Source: Corallococcus terminator
Lineage (GTDB): Bacteria > Myxococcota > Myxococcia > Myxococcales > Myxococcaceae
Direction: 5' to 3'
Length of the DNA stretch: 64,000 nt
Assembly: GCF_003611635.1 (NCBI RefSeq)
Contig: NZ_RAVZ01000008.1
Location: 1-64,000 of the forward strand
Shown here: piece after piece, positions 47,397 through 58,459 of the stretch
Numbering within the stretch: the stretch's first letter is position 1
Layout of the letters: each line of letters opens with the position of its first letter
Translations under genes and position numbers: made by a program
The notes under the pieces: generated by a model
Database searches by the model: none
The model's input: only the letters and a program-made list of their open reading frames with translations
Told to the model about the DNA's origin: nothing

Positions 47397-48632
47397 ATGG
47401 CGAAGCAGAAGTCGGGGGAGATCATCGTCGGCCTCGACATCGGCACGACGAAGATCTGCGCCATCGTCGGCGAGCTGACCGATAGCGGGATCGACATCAT
47501 CGGCATCGGCACGCATCCGTCGAAGGGATTGCGCAAGGGCGTCGTGGTGAACATCGAGGCCACGGTGTCGTCCATCCGGCGCGCCGTGGAGGAAGCCGAA
47601 TTGATGGCCGGGGCGGAGATCTCCCACGTGTACACGGGGATCGCCGGCGGCCACATCAAGGGCTTCAACTCCCAGGGCATCGTCGCGGTGAAGGACAAGG
47701 AGGTCCGCGAGGCGGACATCGCGCGCGTCATCGACGCCGCGAAGGCGGTGGCCATCCCCCTGGACCGGGAGGTCATCCACGTCCTGCCCCAGGAGTTCAT
47801 CATCGACGACCAGGGCGGCATCAAGGAGCCCCTGGGCATGGCCGGCGTGCGCCTGGAGGCGAAGGTGCACATCGTCACGGGCGCCGTCTCCAGCGCGCAG
47901 AACATCGTCAAGTGCGCGAACCGCACGGGGCTCAATGTCTCCGACATCGTGCTCCAGCCGCTGGCCTCCGCGGAGGCGGTGCTGAGCGAGGACGAGAAGG
48001 AGCTGGGCGTGTGCCTCGTCGACATCGGCGGCGGCACCACGGACATCGCCATCTTCTCCGGCGGCTCCATTGTCCACACGGCCGTGATTGCCCTGGGCGG
48101 CAACAACCTGACGAGCGACATCGCCATCGGCCTGCGCACCCCCGCGCACGAGGCCGAGCGCATCAAGCAGAAGTACGGCTGCGCGCTCGCGTCCATGATC
48201 AACAAGGACGAGACGATCGAAGTGCCCAGCGTGGGCGGCCGTCAGCCGCGCGTCCTGGGCCGGCAGATCCTCTCGGAGATTCTCGAGCCGCGCGTGGAGG
48301 AGATCTTCCAACTCGTCCACCGCGAAATCCAGAAGTGCGGCTACGAGGACCTGCTCGCGTCCGGCATCGTCATCACGGGCGGCTCCACGCTGCTCGCGGG
48401 CATGCCGGAGCTGGCCGAAGAGGTGCTGGGCCTGCCGGTGCGCCGGGGCATGCCGCGCGGCATCGGCGGTCTGGTGGACGTGGTGAAGAGCCCCATGTAC
48501 GCGACGGGCGTGGGCCTGGTCGTCTACGGCGCCCGGCACATGGACCGCCGCATGTTCCGCAACCGCGAGGACAGCAACGTCTACAAGAAGGTGAAGGGCC
48601 GGATGCGCGAGTGGCTGGAAGAGATCTTCTAG
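47397..48632 (+). CDS. ftsA: Cell division protein FtsA
   Basis: 411-residue actin-like ATPase that tethers FtsZ to the membrane. Phosphate-1 loop VGLDIGTTKICA, subdomain 1C (about 85-165), connect/phosphate-2 CLVDIGGGTTDIAIF, and adenosine motif ITGGSTLLAGM are all present. The C-terminus GRMREWLEEIF is the amphipathic membrane-targeting helix. The ATG at 47397 has GGGAGG upstream. Unusually, ftsZ does not follow directly: a terminator and an ~8-kb gene lie between them. Confidence 0.97.
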   Translation: MAKQKSGEIIVGLDIGTTKICAIVGELTDSGIDIIGIGTHPSKGLRKGVVVNIEATVSSIRRAVEEAELMAGAEISHVYTGIAGGHIKGFNSQGIVAVKDKEVREADIARVIDAAKAVAIPLDREVIHVLPQEFIIDDQGGIKEPLGMAGVRLEAKVHIVTGAVSSAQNIVKCANRTGLNVSDIVLQPLASAEAVLSEDEKELGVCLVDIGGGTTDIAIFSGGSIVHTAVIALGGNNLTSDIAIGLRTPAHEAERIKQKYGCALASMINKDETIEVPSVGGRQPRVLGRQILSEILEPRVEEIFQLVHREIQKCGYEDLLASGIVITGGSTLLAGMPELAEEVLGLPVRRGMPRGIGGLVDVVKSPMYATGVGLVVYGARHMDRRMFRNREDSNVYKKVKGRMREWLEEIF

Positions 48633-48661
48633 CAACACCCGGCGTGATGCCGCGCTGAGTC

Positions 48662-48685
48662 AGGGCTCCCTTCGGGGGGCCCTTT
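48662..48685 (+). terminator. Intrinsic-type terminator after ftsA
   Basis: AGGGCTCCC pairs with GGGGGCCCT around a TTCG tetraloop to form a 9-bp stem (48662-48683), followed by TTT. It lies 30 nt after the ftsA stop. It would end, or strongly attenuate, transcription of the mraZ-ftsA cluster before the giant gene. Confidence 0.65.
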
Positions 48686-48717
48686 CGCGTTCCTGGGGGG
48701 ACGTGGGGGGTAGGGCG

Positions 48718-48746
48718 GACGCGTCAACGGCGCACGCTGACGCGTC
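48718..48746. promoter_or_regulatory. Inverted repeat GACGCGTCA-N11-TGACGCGTC
   Basis: Perfect 9-bp arms with an 11-bp spacer. Each arm contains the self-palindromic octamer GACGCGTC, so two copies start 21 bp apart (two helical turns), and a partial third GACGCG occurs at 48754. This geometry fits cooperative binding of two dimers upstream of the giant gene at 48945. Confidence 0.5.
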
Positions 48747-48768
48747 AGGAAGCGACGCGGGAAGTAGT

Positions 48769-48788
48769 TCCAGATTCTGGAATCTGGA
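48769..48788. promoter_or_regulatory. 20-bp near-perfect palindrome upstream of the giant gene
   Basis: TCCAGATTC-TG-GAATCTGGA is a perfect inverted repeat with 9-bp arms and a 2-bp centre. It is A/T-richer than its surroundings. It lies ~156 bp before the start of the giant gene. No gene occupies 48686-48944, so this interval likely carries the promoter and operators of that gene. Confidence 0.55.
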
Positions 48789-48944
48789 TCCACCTTCCGG
48801 ACGCCGCTCGTAAGGACGCTGGGCAAGCCGCGCAAGTGCCCGGATTTGGTGGGAATGAAAATCCGACAGAGGATGGCGCCCGGCTTGCTAGGGGGGCTTC
48901 AGGCCCTCGGAACCATCCCGCTGTTCCCGCGAGCCCCTGACCTT

Positions 48945-51900
48945 ATGACTCCACAAAAGATGATGCGGTTGCTGACGCCCCTTCCGGGAGTTCGCCGCTC
49001 CGCCGCGGGCCTCCTGGCCCTGCTGTGCGCCGTGTTCATGGCGCCGCCGGCGATGGCCGAACCGGACACGTTCGGCCTGGGCAACGGCCACAACGGCGCG
49101 CTGACCGTCAACGCCGCCAACACGGTGGTCAACACGTACGCCCGGCTGACCGCCAATGCCCCCGTGGCCCAGACGTTCGTCGCCGTGACGGACACCACGG
49201 GCTTCGCCGTCGGCGACCTGGTCATGGTGTACCAGTCCACGGGCTTCACCGGCACGGTGACCTCGGGCGCGGCGGGCCCGTTCGACTTCAACGCGAACGC
49301 GGTGGGCAACTGGCAATTCGTGCGTGTGACGGCGCTGACGGGCACGCGCCTGACCTTCACGGGCACGCCGCTCACGGCGGCGTTCACGGGTGGCACGAGC
49401 GCGACGGCCACTCGAACGTCGGCACAGGCCATCCGAGTGCCCGAGTACACGACGGTGACCATCAACGCGGGCGCGAGCATCGTGGCCCGGCCGTGGTCCA
49501 GCGCGGACATCAACGACAACGTGGGTGGCATCGCCATCTTCTTCGCCACGGGGGCGGTGCAGAACAACGGCACCATCTCCGCCACGGGCGCGGGATTCCG
49601 CGGCGCGGATTACTTCAACGGTGACGGCGATAACTGCCCCGCCACCGCATTGGACCTGGCCAATCCCGAGGGGGCCATGAAGGGCGAGGGGCTCGTGCCG
49701 GCCCGCTACAAGCCGCCCACGGTGTTCCTGCAGACCGCGCCCCTCTCGGGCCGGGGTAACACCCTCAACGCCGGTGGTGGTGGTGTGTGCCACAACTCTG
49801 GTGGCGGCGGTGGTGGCAACGGCGGTGCGGGTGGCATCGGTGGTCGGACGTGGACGGGTGACACCGGCCCGGCGCGCGCGGTGGGTGGCCTGCCCGGTGG
49901 CCGGATGCTCTTCAGCCCGGCGACGCGCGCCCTCTTCGGAGGCGGTGGCGGTTCTGGTCATGGCAATGACGGCACGGGCACCGGCGGCGGCAATGCGGGT
50001 GGCATCGTGTTCGTGCGCGGCGCGTCGCTCGCGGGAGCGGGCAGCATCACGGCGGACGGCGTTGGGGCGCTCGCCTCCGAGAACGACGCGGCGGGTGGTG
50101 GTGGCGCGGGCGGTACCCTTTCCCTGCGGTTCACGGGCGCCCTGTCCTGCTCCGGCGCGCTGTCCGCGAAGGGTGGCAATGGCGGTAACAGCATCTTCGT
50201 TGCGTCGCCACACGGCACAGGCGGCGGTGGTGGTGGTGGCAACATCCACTTGCAGGCCAGCTCCTACTCCTGCCCCCCGTCCGTCGCGGGAGGACTCGCG
50301 GGCACCCAACCCACGGCCTCGGCTCCGGATGGTGCGACCTACGGCTCGGTGCCGGGCAACCCGGGTGTCATCACCATGGGCCCGGCTCCCACGGTGCTGA
50401 CGCCGGCCAATGGTTCGTCCACGTCGAACACCACGCCCCCCATCACGGGGACGACGCCGAGCCCGAATCAGACCGTCCGCATCTACATCGACGGCCAGCC
50501 GCAGGCCGTGACGGTGACGTCCGATGCGGCGGGCAACTTCACCTTCACGCCGTCGACACCGCTGAGCCTGGCGGCGCACACCGTTTATGCGGTCACGGTG
50601 ACCAGTGGCGTCGAGAGCGCCCCGAGCAACACCAACACCTTCACGGTGACGGGCGCGCCGACGCCGACGGTGGCCATCACCACTCCGGCCAACGGCTCGA
50701 CGGTTAGCAACCCCACGGTGACGGTGAGCGGTACGGCCGCGAACGCGACCTCCGTGACGGTGACGTTCCAGGGCACCAACTACGGTCCCATCACGGTGAC
50801 CGGCGGCGCTTGGAGCCAGGCGCTCCCGGGTCCGCTGGCCAACGGCACGTACACGGTGACGGCGGTCTCCACGAACGGCACGACGAACAGCACCCAGGCG
50901 TCCTCCACCTTCACGGTGGCGGGCCCGACGGTGGCCATCAGCACCCCGGCCAACGGCTCGACGGTGACGAACCCGAACGTGACGGTGACGGGTACGGCCG
51001 CGAACGCGACCTCCGTGACGGTGACGTTCCAGGGCACCAACTACGGCCCCATCACGGTGACCGGCGGTAACTGGAGCCAGGCGCTCCCGGGCCCGCTGGC
51101 CAATGGCACGTACACGGTGACGGCGGTCTCCACGAATGGCACGACGAACAGCACCGCGGCCTCCTCCACCTTCACGGTGAACGTGCCGGCGCCGACGGTG
51201 GCCATCACCACGCCGGCCAACGGCGCGACGGTCACCAACCCCACGGTGACGGTGACGGGTACGGCCGCGAACGCGACCACTGTCACGGTGACCTTCCAGG
51301 GCACGAACTACGGCCCCATCACGGTGACCGGCGGTAACTGGAGCCAGGCGCTCCCGGGCCCGCTGGCCAATGGCACGTACACCGTGACGGCGGTCTCCAC
51401 GAATACCTACGGCACGAACAGCACCACGGCGTCCTCCACCTTCACTGTGGCGGGGCCCACGGTGGCCATCAGCACCCCGGCGAACGGCTCGACGGTGACG
51501 AACCCGAATGTGACGGTGACGGGCACGGCCGCGAACGCGACCTCCGTGACGATCACCTTCCAGGGCACCAACTACGGTCCCATCGCAGTGACGGGCGGCG
51601 CCTGGAGCCAGGCGCTCCCGGGCCCGCTGGCCAACGGCACGTACACGGTGACGGCGGTCTCCACGAACGGCACGACGAACAGCTCCACGGCGACCTCCAC
51701 CTTCACGGTGGCGGTCCCCGCGACGCCCACGGTAGCCATTAGCACCCCGGCCAACGGCTCCACGACGACCAACCCGAACGTGACGGTGACAGGCACGGCC
51801 ACGAACGCGACGAGCGTGACGGTCACGTTCCAGGGCACCAACTACGGTCCCATCACGGTGACCGGCGGCAACTGGAGCCAGGCGCTGCCCGGCCCCCTGG

Positions 51901-54900
51901 CCGATGGCACGTACACCGTGACGGCGGTGTCCACGAACGGCACGACCAACAGCACCACGGCGACCTCCACCTTCACGGTGGATCAGACGGCTCCGGCGGT
52001 GGCCATCAGCACGCCGGCCAACGGCTCCACCATCAACACCCCCACGGTGACGGTGACGGGCACGACCTCCGGTGGCGCTTCGTTCGTGACGCTCACCTTC
52101 GACAACACGAGCTACGGCCCCATCGCGGTGGATGCCTCGGGTAACTGGAGCTACACGTTGCCGGGTCCGCTGGCCGAGGACTCCTACACCGTGACGGCCA
52201 CGTCCACGGACGCGGCGGGCAACACCAGCCCCACCGCGACGACCAACTTCACCCTGGACCTGACGGCCCCGACGGTCGCCATCAGCACGCCGGCCGACGG
52301 CTCCACGATTGGTACCTCCACCGTGACGGTGACGGGTACGTCCACGGGCGCGACGTCCGTGACGCTGACCTTCGAGGGCACCAACTACGGCCCCATCGCG
52401 GTGGATGCGTCCGGCAACTGGAGCTTCCAGCCTCCGGTCACGCTGACCGAACAGTCGTACACCGTCACGGCCGTGTCCGCGGACGCGGCGGGCAACGAGA
52501 GCACGCCCGCGACCTCCACCTTCACGGTGGACCTGACCGGACCGTCGGTGGCCATCAGCACGCCGGCCAATGGCACGTCCGTCGGCACCGACACGGTGAC
52601 GGTGACGGGCACGACCGGCGGTGGCGCGACGTTCGTGACGCTCACCTTCGAGGGTGCGGAGTACGGCCCCATCGCGGTGGATGCCTCCGGCAACTGGAGC
52701 CAGGCGCTGCCCGGCCCCCTGACCGAGGGCTCGTACACCGTGACCGTGGTGGCCGAGGACGCTTCGGGCAACGAGAGCCCCCCCGCGACCTCCACCTTCA
52801 CGGTGGACCTGACGCCCCCGACGGTGGCCATCAGCACGCCGGTGGACGGCACGGTCCTCAACTCCGACACCGTGACGGTGACGGGCACCTCCACGGGCGC
52901 CACGTCCGTGACGCTCACCTACGGCGGTACGAACTACGGCCCCATCCCGGTGGATGGCGCGGGCAACTGGAGCTACCTGCTGCCCCTGAGCTTCACCGAT
53001 GGCACGTACACCGTGACCGCGGTGTCCACGGACGCGGCGGGCAACGAGAGCTCGCCTGACGACACCACCTTCGAGGTGGACCTGACGGCGCCCACGGTCG
53101 ACATCACCGCGCCCGCCGACGGCGCGGTGGTCAACACGAACACGGTGACGGTGACGGGCACCTCCACGGGCGCCACGTCCGTGACGCTGACCTTCGAGGG
53201 CACGGACTACTCCGTCCCCGTGGATGCGGCGGGCAACTGGACCTTCACGACCCCGGGGACCCTGACCGATGGCACCACGTACACCGCGACCGCGGTGGCC
53301 GTGGACGCGGCGGGCAACGAGAGCGCGCCCGAGAGCACCACCTTCACGGTGGACCTGACCGCGCCGACGGTCGCCATCACCACGCCGGCCAATGGTTCCA
53401 CGGTTGGCACCGACACGGTGACGGTGACGGGTACGTCCACGGGCGCCACGTCCGTGACGGTCACCTTCCAGGGCACCAACTACGGCCCCATCGCGGTGGA
53501 CGCCTCGGGCAACTGGAGCCAGGTGCTCCCGGGCCCGCTGGCCAACGGCGCGTACACCGTGACCGCGGTGGCCGAGGACGCGGCGGGCAACACCAGCCCC
53601 ACCGCGACCTCCAGCTTCACGGTGAACGTGACGTCGCCGACGGTGGCCATCACCTCGCCGGCCAATGGTTCGACCCTCACCGCCACCACGGTGACGGTGA
53701 CGGGCACGTCCGCGAACGCGACGAGCGTGACGGTTACCTTCCAGGGGACCAGCTACGGCCCCATCCCGGTGGACGCTTCGGGCAACTGGAGCCAGGCGCT
53801 GCCCGGCCCCCTGTCTGACGGCACGTACACGGTGACGGCGGTGTCCACGGACGGGACGGAGACGAGCTCGACCGCGACCACCTCCTTCACGGTGGATTCG
53901 ACGGGAACCGTGGACACGGACAACGACGGCCTGCCGGACGCGGAGGAGTCCATCATCGGCACCGATCCGAACAACCCGGACACGGACGGCGACGGCATCC
54001 CCGACGGCGTCGAGGTCAAGGTCGGCGGGACGGATCCGCTGGACGACGACTCGGATGACGACGGCATCACCGACGGCAATGAGGACAAGGACCACGACGG
54101 CCTCGTCGATGCGGACGAGACGGACCCGAACGAGGCGGACACCGACGGTGACGGCCTGACGGACGGCGTGGAGCTGGGCCTCACCGAGCCCCAGGGCGAC
54201 GACTCCGACCCGACGAAGTTCGTGGCGGACAAGGACCCCGCGACGAAGACGAACCCGCTGGACGACGACTCGGATGACGACGGCCTCACGGACGGCAACG
54301 AGGACGCCAACCACGACGGCTTCGTGGACCCCACGGAGACGGATCCGAACAGCATCGACACGGACGGCGACGGCCTGACGGACGGCCTGGAGCTGGGCCT
54401 CACCACGCCGCAGGGCATGGACACCGACCCGACGAAGTTCGTCGTGGACCAGGATCCCGACACGAAGACGAACCCGCTCAACAAGGACACCGACGGTGGC
54501 AGCGTGTTCGACGGCATCGAGGACGCGAACCACAACGGCCGCGTGGACGTGCTGGAGACGGATCCGAACAACCCCGCGGATGACAGCGACGCGGACGGCG
54601 ACGGCATCAGCAACGCGCGGGAGAACGAAGCCGGTACGGATCCGTTCGACGCCGACTCCGACGACGACGGCGTGCCGGACGGCATCGACGGCCTGACCGA
54701 CACGGACGGCGACGGCATCATCGACGCGCTGGACCCGGACAGCGATAACGACGGCATCAACGACGGTACGGAGCTGGGCGTCACCCGCGAGAACGCGCCT
54801 CCGGGCACCGACCAGACGTCTCCGAACTTCAAGCCGGACGCGGATCCTTCGACGAAGACGGATCCGAAGAACCCGGACACGGACGGTGACGGCCTGAAGG

Positions 54901-56882
54901 ACGGCGCGGAAGACGCCAACCACGACGGTCGCCGCGACGCCACGGAGACGGATCCGACGATGAAGGACACCGACCAGGGCGGCATCGACGACGGCACGGA
55001 AGTGCAGGGCGGCTCCGATCCGCTCGACGCCAACGACGACTTCCTCGTCGTGGGCCATGGCTGCAGCACGGGTGGGACGGGCTCGCTGGCGCCCTTCGCG
55101 CTGATGCTGCTGGCCCTGCCCCTGGTGGGGCGCCGCTTCCGCAAGGCCGGGCAGCTCCTGGCCCGCGCGGGTGGGGCGGTCGCCATGTTCGTGGCCGCGC
55201 TCTTCGCGGCCCCGGCAGCCCTGGCCCAGGCCGGGGCGGTGTCGCAGGCCATCGACGTGCAGCAGTACAAGCCGGGTCCGGGCGTGTCGGACGTGCTCGG
55301 CATGCACGGCGCGAAGGTGCAGCGGCACCTGGGGTGGAACGTGGGGCTTTCGGTCAACTACGCCGACAAGCCGCTCAACTTCTTCGACCCCCGCAAGGAC
55401 GAGTACGTCACCTCCCTGGTGAAGAGCCAGGTGGGCGTGGACCTGATGGGCGCGGTGGGCTTCCTCGACCGCTTCGAAATCGGCGTCGTGCTGCCCATCA
55501 CCATCCAGGGCTCAGAGAACTCGCCGGCGGTGGACCCCTCCTTCGCCAACGGGGTGAGCGGTGGCGGCATCGGCGACCTGCGCCTCATCCCGAAGGCGCG
55601 GCTGCTGGAAGGTGAGAGCTACGGCCTGTCGCTGGCGGTGCCCGTGTCACTGCCCACCGGCGGTGCCTCGGACTTCCTCGGCGGGTCGGGCGTGTCCGTG
55701 AACCCGCGCCTGGTGGCCGAGTACGGCCGTCGCTTCCGGGTGCTGGCCAACGTGGGCGTGGACCTGCGCAAGTCGCAGCAACTGCGCAACCTGAACACCG
55801 GCAGCGCGCTGGCGTACGGGTTGGGCGCGCAGGTGCCGTTCGAACTGGGCAAGGTGCCCCTGGCCGTGGAAGCCACGCTGGCGGGCGCGCTGGGCTTCAA
55901 GCAGCAGGATGAAGAGGAGATCCCCCTGGAGCTGCTGGCGGCGCTGAAGTACCGCGCCACCAGTGGGCTCGCCGCCCACGTGGGCGCGGGCCCGGGCCTG
56001 ACGCACGGCTATGGCACGCCCACCTTCCGCGTGCTCGCGGGCCTCAGCTACAGCACGCCTGACCGTGCCCCGGCGCCTCCCCGGCCGGTGTGCCCGGAAG
56101 GTCCGGAGGACTTCGACGGCTTCCAGGACGCGGATGGCTGCGCGGACCCGGATAACGACAACGACGGCATCCCGGACGTGGCGGACAAGTGCCCGAACGA
56201 GCCGGAGACGTTCAACAGCTACGAGGACGCCGACGGTTGCCCGGACACGAAGCCCGCGCCGCCTCCGCCCGCGCCGGTGGACACCGACGGTGACGGCCTG
56301 ATGGATCCGGACGACAAGTGCCCGAACGCGCCCGAGGACAAGGACGGGTTCCAGGACGAGGACGGCTGCCCGGATCCGGACAACGACCGCGACGGCATCC
56401 CGGACACGGCGGACAAGTGCCCGCTGGAGCCGGAGACCATCAACGGCGTGGATGACGAGGACGGCTGCCCGGACAAGGGCAAGGTCAAGGTGACCGTCGA
56501 GGGTGAGCGCATCTTCATCCTGGAGAAGGTCTACTTCGCCACGAGCAAGGACATCATCCTGCCGCGCTCGTTCCCGCTGCTGAAGCAGGTGGCCGCCGTG
56601 CTGCGCGCCAACCCGCAGGTGGAGCTGCTGCGCATCGAGGGTCACACGGACGACCAGGGCAAGGACGCCGCCAACCTGGACCTGTCCAAGCGCCGCGCCG
56701 CCAACGTGCGCACGTTCCTGGTGAACGAAGGCATCGCCGCGGAGCGCCTGGAGTCCGAGGGCTTCGGTGAGACCAAGCCGGTGGACACCAACAAGACGGC
56801 CGCGGGCCGGGAGAACAACCGCCGCGTGGAGTTCAACATCCTGAAGCTGGGCAAGGTCGAAATCGAGCGTCCGGCCCCGTAG
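48945..56882 (+). CDS. Giant secreted Ig/TSP3-repeat protein fused to an OmpA-family outer-membrane protein
   Basis: 2645-residue protein lying between ftsA and ftsZ. Residues 1-40 are a signal peptide ending in AMA. Residues 40-470 are beta-rich with long Gly runs. Residues 478-1650 hold 13 Ig-like repeats of about 90 residues ([13 protein letters not shown] start). Residues 1654-2025 are Asp-rich TSP3-type calcium repeats ([10 protein letters not shown]). GHGCSTGG with Cys about 2040, a hydrophobic helix and RRFRK resemble a MYXO-CTERM sorting signal. A second signal-like segment ([14 protein letters not shown], about 2082-2095) follows. Next come a beta-barrel-like domain, more TSP3 repeats (about 2380-2500) and an OmpA peptidoglycan-binding domain (about 2519-2640; [16 protein letters not shown]). 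Start ATG 48945 was chosen for the signal peptide; ATG 48960 is possible. Role: probably surface adhesion or motility with wall anchoring. Confidence 0.88.
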   Translation: MTPQKMMRLLTPLPGVRRSAAGLLALLCAVFMAPPAMAEPDTFGLGNGHNGALTVNAANTVVNTYARLTANAPVAQTFVAVTDTTGFAVGDLVMVYQSTGFTGTVTSGAAGPFDFNANAVGNWQFVRVTALTGTRLTFTGTPLTAAFTGGTSATATRTSAQAIRVPEYTTVTINAGASIVARPWSSADINDNVGGIAIFFATGAVQNNGTISATGAGFRGADYFNGDGDNCPATALDLANPEGAMKGEGLVPARYKPPTVFLQTAPLSGRGNTLNAGGGGVCHNSGGGGGGNGGAGGIGGRTWTGDTGPARAVGGLPGGRMLFSPATRALFGGGGGSGHGNDGTGTGGGNAGGIVFVRGASLAGAGSITADGVGALASENDAAGGGGAGGTLSLRFTGALSCSGALSAKGGNGGNSIFVASPHGTGGGGGGGNIHLQASSYSCPPSVAGGLAGTQPTASAPDGATYGSVPGNPGVITMGPAPTVLTPANGSSTSNTTPPITGTTPSPNQTVRIYIDGQPQAVTVTSDAAGNFTFTPSTPLSLAAHTVYAVTVTSGVESAPSNTNTFTVTGAPTPTVAITTPANGSTVSNPTVTVSGTAANATSVTVTFQGTNYGPITVTGGAWSQALPGPLANGTYTVTAVSTNGTTNSTQASSTFTVAGPTVAISTPANGSTVTNPNVTVTGTAANATSVTVTFQGTNYGPITVTGGNWSQALPGPLANGTYTVTAVSTNGTTNSTAASSTFTVNVPAPTVAITTPANGATVTNPTVTVTGTAANATTVTVTFQGTNYGPITVTGGNWSQALPGPLANGTYTVTAVSTNTYGTNSTTASSTFTVAGPTVAISTPANGSTVTNPNVTVTGTAANATSVTITFQGTNYGPIAVTGGAWSQALPGPLANGTYTVTAVSTNGTTNSSTATSTFTVAVPATPTVAISTPANGSTTTNPNVTVTGTATNATSVTVTFQGTNYGPITVTGGNWSQALPGPLADGTYTVTAVSTNGTTNSTTATSTFTVDQTAPAVAISTPANGSTINTPTVTVTGTTSGGASFVTLTFDNTSYGPIAVDASGNWSYTLPGPLAEDSYTVTATSTDAAGNTSPTATTNFTLDLTAPTVAISTPADGSTIGTSTVTVTGTSTGATSVTLTFEGTNYGPIAVDASGNWSFQPPVTLTEQSYTVTAVSADAAGNESTPATSTFTVDLTGPSVAISTPANGTSVGTDTVTVTGTTGGGATFVTLTFEGAEYGPIAVDASGNWSQALPGPLTEGSYTVTVVAEDASGNESPPATSTFTVDLTPPTVAISTPVDGTVLNSDTVTVTGTSTGATSVTLTYGGTNYGPIPVDGAGNWSYLLPLSFTDGTYTVTAVSTDAAGNESSPDDTTFEVDLTAPTVDITAPADGAVVNTNTVTVTGTSTGATSVTLTFEGTDYSVPVDAAGNWTFTTPGTLTDGTTYTATAVAVDAAGNESAPESTTFTVDLTAPTVAITTPANGSTVGTDTVTVTGTSTGATSVTVTFQGTNYGPIAVDASGNWSQVLPGPLANGAYTVTAVAEDAAGNTSPTATSSFTVNVTSPTVAITSPANGSTLTATTVTVTGTSANATSVTVTFQGTSYGPIPVDASGNWSQALPGPLSDGTYTVTAVSTDGTETSSTATTSFTVDSTGTVDTDNDGLPDAEESIIGTDPNNPDTDGDGIPDGVEVKVGGTDPLDDDSDDDGITDGNEDKDHDGLVDADETDPNEADTDGDGLTDGVELGLTEPQGDDSDPTKFVADKDPATKTNPLDDDSDDDGLTDGNEDANHDGFVDPTETDPNSIDTDGDGLTDGLELGLTTPQGMDTDPTKFVVDQDPDTKTNPLNKDTDGGSVFDGIEDANHNGRVDVLETDPNNPADDSDADGDGISNARENEAGTDPFDADSDDDGVPDGIDGLTDTDGDGIIDALDPDSDNDGINDGTELGVTRENAPPGTDQTSPNFKPDADPSTKTDPKNPDTDGDGLKDGAEDANHDGRRDATETDPTMKDTDQGGIDDGTEVQGGSDPLDANDDFLVVGHGCSTGGTGSLAPFALMLLALPLVGRRFRKAGQLLARAGGAVAMFVAALFAAPAALAQAGAVSQAIDVQQYKPGPGVSDVLGMHGAKVQRHLGWNVGLSVNYADKPLNFFDPRKDEYVTSLVKSQVGVDLMGAVGFLDRFEIGVVLPITIQGSENSPAVDPSFANGVSGGGIGDLRLIPKARLLEGESYGLSLAVPVSLPTGGASDFLGGSGVSVNPRLVAEYGRRFRVLANVGVDLRKSQQLRNLNTGSALAYGLGAQVPFELGKVPLAVEATLAGALGFKQQDEEEIPLELLAALKYRATSGLAAHVGAGPGLTHGYGTPTFRVLAGLSYSTPDRAPAPPRPVCPEGPEDFDGFQDADGCADPDNDNDGIPDVADKCPNEPETFNSYEDADGCPDTKPAPPPPAPVDTDGDGLMDPDDKCPNAPEDKDGFQDEDGCPDPDNDRDGIPDTADKCPLEPETINGVDDEDGCPDKGKVKVTVEGERIFILEKVYFATSKDIILPRSFPLLKQVAAVLRANPQVELLRIEGHTDDQGKDAANLDLSKRRAANVRTFLVNEGIAAERLESEGFGETKPVDTNKTAAGRENNRRVEFNILKLGKVEIERPAP
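50379..53895 (+). repeat. Thirteen tandem Ig-like coding repeats (261-270 bp)
   Basis: Each unit encodes a PTVAI[ST]TPANGST opening, an NxTVTVTGT strand, a YGPI...NWS middle and a YTVTAVS end. Starts of the shared ACGGTGGCC block at 50667, 50928, 51195, 51459 and 51729 give periods of 261, 267, 264 and 270 bp. Units 2-6 are very similar in DNA; units 7-13 form a second, more divergent class with DASGNWS and DAAGN. Confidence 0.85.
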
Positions 56883-56907
56883 CGCTTCACCGTCGTGCTT
56901 GAACGCG

Positions 56908-56942
56908 AAGGCCCGGTTCCCGTAGAGGGAGCCGGGCCTTTT
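56908..56942 (+). terminator. Strong intrinsic terminator after the giant gene
   Basis: AAGGCCCGG (56908-56916) pairs with CCGGGCCTT (56932-56940). The stem continues with TTCCC against GGGAG to about 14 pairs around loop GTAGA and is followed by a TTTT run (56939-56942). It lies 26 nt after the giant gene's stop, so ftsZ must have its own promoter. Confidence 0.85.
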
Positions 56943-57220
56943 CGTCATCCGGACCCCGTCTTCACACGTCCCCAGGCGCGCGAGGCACGCCCAACCGACC
57001 ACGGCGAGTCATGCGCGCGAGTCAAGAGGGCGTTTCACCCACCGACGCGCACGCATGACCGCTTCCGCCGCGCGCGTAAGTGGGCGTCAGGACTCGACAC
57101 CGCAGCAGGGCGCTACAGGCTGGTAGCGGAATACTTGCCAAAGCGCCCGACTTCCTGATGATTGTCGAAGGCGGCAGTCATCGCGGACGGCGCTGGGGTG
57201 CTTCCGCCAAGAGGAACGAC
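56943..57220 (+). promoter_or_regulatory. ftsZ promoter/leader region
   Basis: 278 bp without a gene between the terminator and ftsZ. It contains an inverted repeat CGCTAC-N6-GTAGCG (57109-57126) about 95 bp before the ftsZ start. TTGCCA (57134-57139) follows it, but no good -10 element lies 16-18 bp downstream, so the promoter position is uncertain. Because a strong terminator precedes it, this region must drive ftsZ. Confidence 0.5.
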
Positions 57221-58450
57221 ATGGACCAGTTCGAGCAGAACAAGCAGGCCGCGAAGATTCGTGTCGTGGGCGCGGGCGGGGCGGGCTGCAACGCGGTCAA
57301 CACCATGATTCTGTCGAAGCTGGATCGCGTCGATTTCATCGCCGCCAACACCGATGTCCAGGCGCTCGCCGCCAGCAAGGCGCCCACCCGTCTGCAGCTT
57401 GGCCAGGCCCTCACGAAGGGGCTGGGCGCCGGCGCCAACCCGGAGATGGGCCGTGAGGCCGCGCTGGAGTCGCGCGATCAAATCGCCGCGGTGCTGGAAG
57501 GCGCCGACATGGTCTTCGTGACGGCCGGCATGGGCGGTGGCACCGGCACGGGCGCCGCGCCCATCATCGCGGACATCGCCAAGAGCCTGGGCTGCCTCAC
57601 CGTCGGCGTCGTCACCAAGCCGTTCCTCTTCGAAGGCAACAAGCGCCGCAAGCAGGCCGAGCAGGGCATCGTGGAGCTCAAGGCCGCGGTGGACACGCTC
57701 ATCACCATCCCCAACCAGCGCCTGCTGTCGCTCTCCAATGAGCCCATGCCGCTCTTGGAGACGTTCAAGCGCGCGGACGAGGTCCTGCTCAACGCCGTGC
57801 AGGGCATCAGCGACCTCATCCAGTACCACGGCTACATCAACGTGGACTTCGCGGACGTGAAGACCATCATGAGCGACAAGGGCCTGGCGCTCATGGGCAC
57901 GGGCAACGCCTGCGGCGACCGGCGCGCGGTCATCGCCATGCAGCAGGCCATCTCCAGCCCGCTGCTGGAGGATGTCTCCATCGACGGCGCCACCGGCCTG
58001 CTCATCAACATCACGGGCGGCCGCGACATGACCCTGCAGGAGGTCAACGAGGCGCTGACGCTGGTGCACGACGCGGCGGACGGCGAGGCGGAGATCATCT
58101 TCGGGTCGCTCATCGACGAGCAGATCCAGGACGAGGTGAAGATCACCATCATCGCCACGGGGTTCGTGCACCGTGAAGCGGCCAAGATGCGGCCCATGGC
58201 GCAGGTGGTCCAGGTGCCGCTGTCCAGCCGTCCCGCGCCGTCGGTGCTGTCCTCCTCCCGCGAGGAGGTGGCCAGCCTGGTCCCCGCGAAGAGCACGCCC
58301 CGTCCGGCCATGTCCACGGTGGAGAACCCGAAGTCCTCCATGCAGAGCGCGCGCACGTCGGTGGTGAAGGACGCGGCGCTGCCCCTGGACGAGGATCAGT
58401 TCGACATCCCCACGTTCCTGCGCCGTCAGGGCCAGACGGAACTGCCGTAA
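57221..58450 (+). CDS. ftsZ: Cell division protein FtsZ
   Basis: 409-residue tubulin-like GTPase forming the Z ring. [19 protein letters not shown] signature [14 protein letters not shown] (about 103-116), T7-loop region [11 protein letters not shown], and C-terminal conserved peptide [11 protein letters not shown] for FtsA binding are present, joined by a Ser/Pro/Ala-rich linker (about 325-390). The ATG at 57221 is preceded by AAGAGGA with a 6-nt spacer; the longer frame upstream reads poorly. It is separated from ftsA by the giant gene, a departure from the usual ftsA-ftsZ adjacency. Confidence 0.97.
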   Translation: MDQFEQNKQAAKIRVVGAGGAGCNAVNTMILSKLDRVDFIAANTDVQALAASKAPTRLQLGQALTKGLGAGANPEMGREAALESRDQIAAVLEGADMVFVTAGMGGGTGTGAAPIIADIAKSLGCLTVGVVTKPFLFEGNKRRKQAEQGIVELKAAVDTLITIPNQRLLSLSNEPMPLLETFKRADEVLLNAVQGISDLIQYHGYINVDFADVKTIMSDKGLALMGTGNACGDRRAVIAMQQAISSPLLEDVSIDGATGLLINITGGRDMTLQEVNEALTLVHDAADGEAEIIFGSLIDEQIQDEVKITIIATGFVHREAAKMRPMAQVVQVPLSSRPAPSVLSSSREEVASLVPAKSTPRPAMSTVENPKSSMQSARTSVVKDAALPLDEDQFDIPTFLRRQGQTELP

Positions 58451-58459
58451 GGCGAAGGC

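Noticed and set aside
50379-53895. CRISPR-like regular repeats
   Set aside because: Units are ~265 bp, in frame and encode Ig-like domains; there are no short repeats with unique spacers.
48888-55328. 2146-codon minus-strand frame
   Set aside because: Antisense of the Ig/TSP3 repeats; its length comes from the repeat structure and GC bias.
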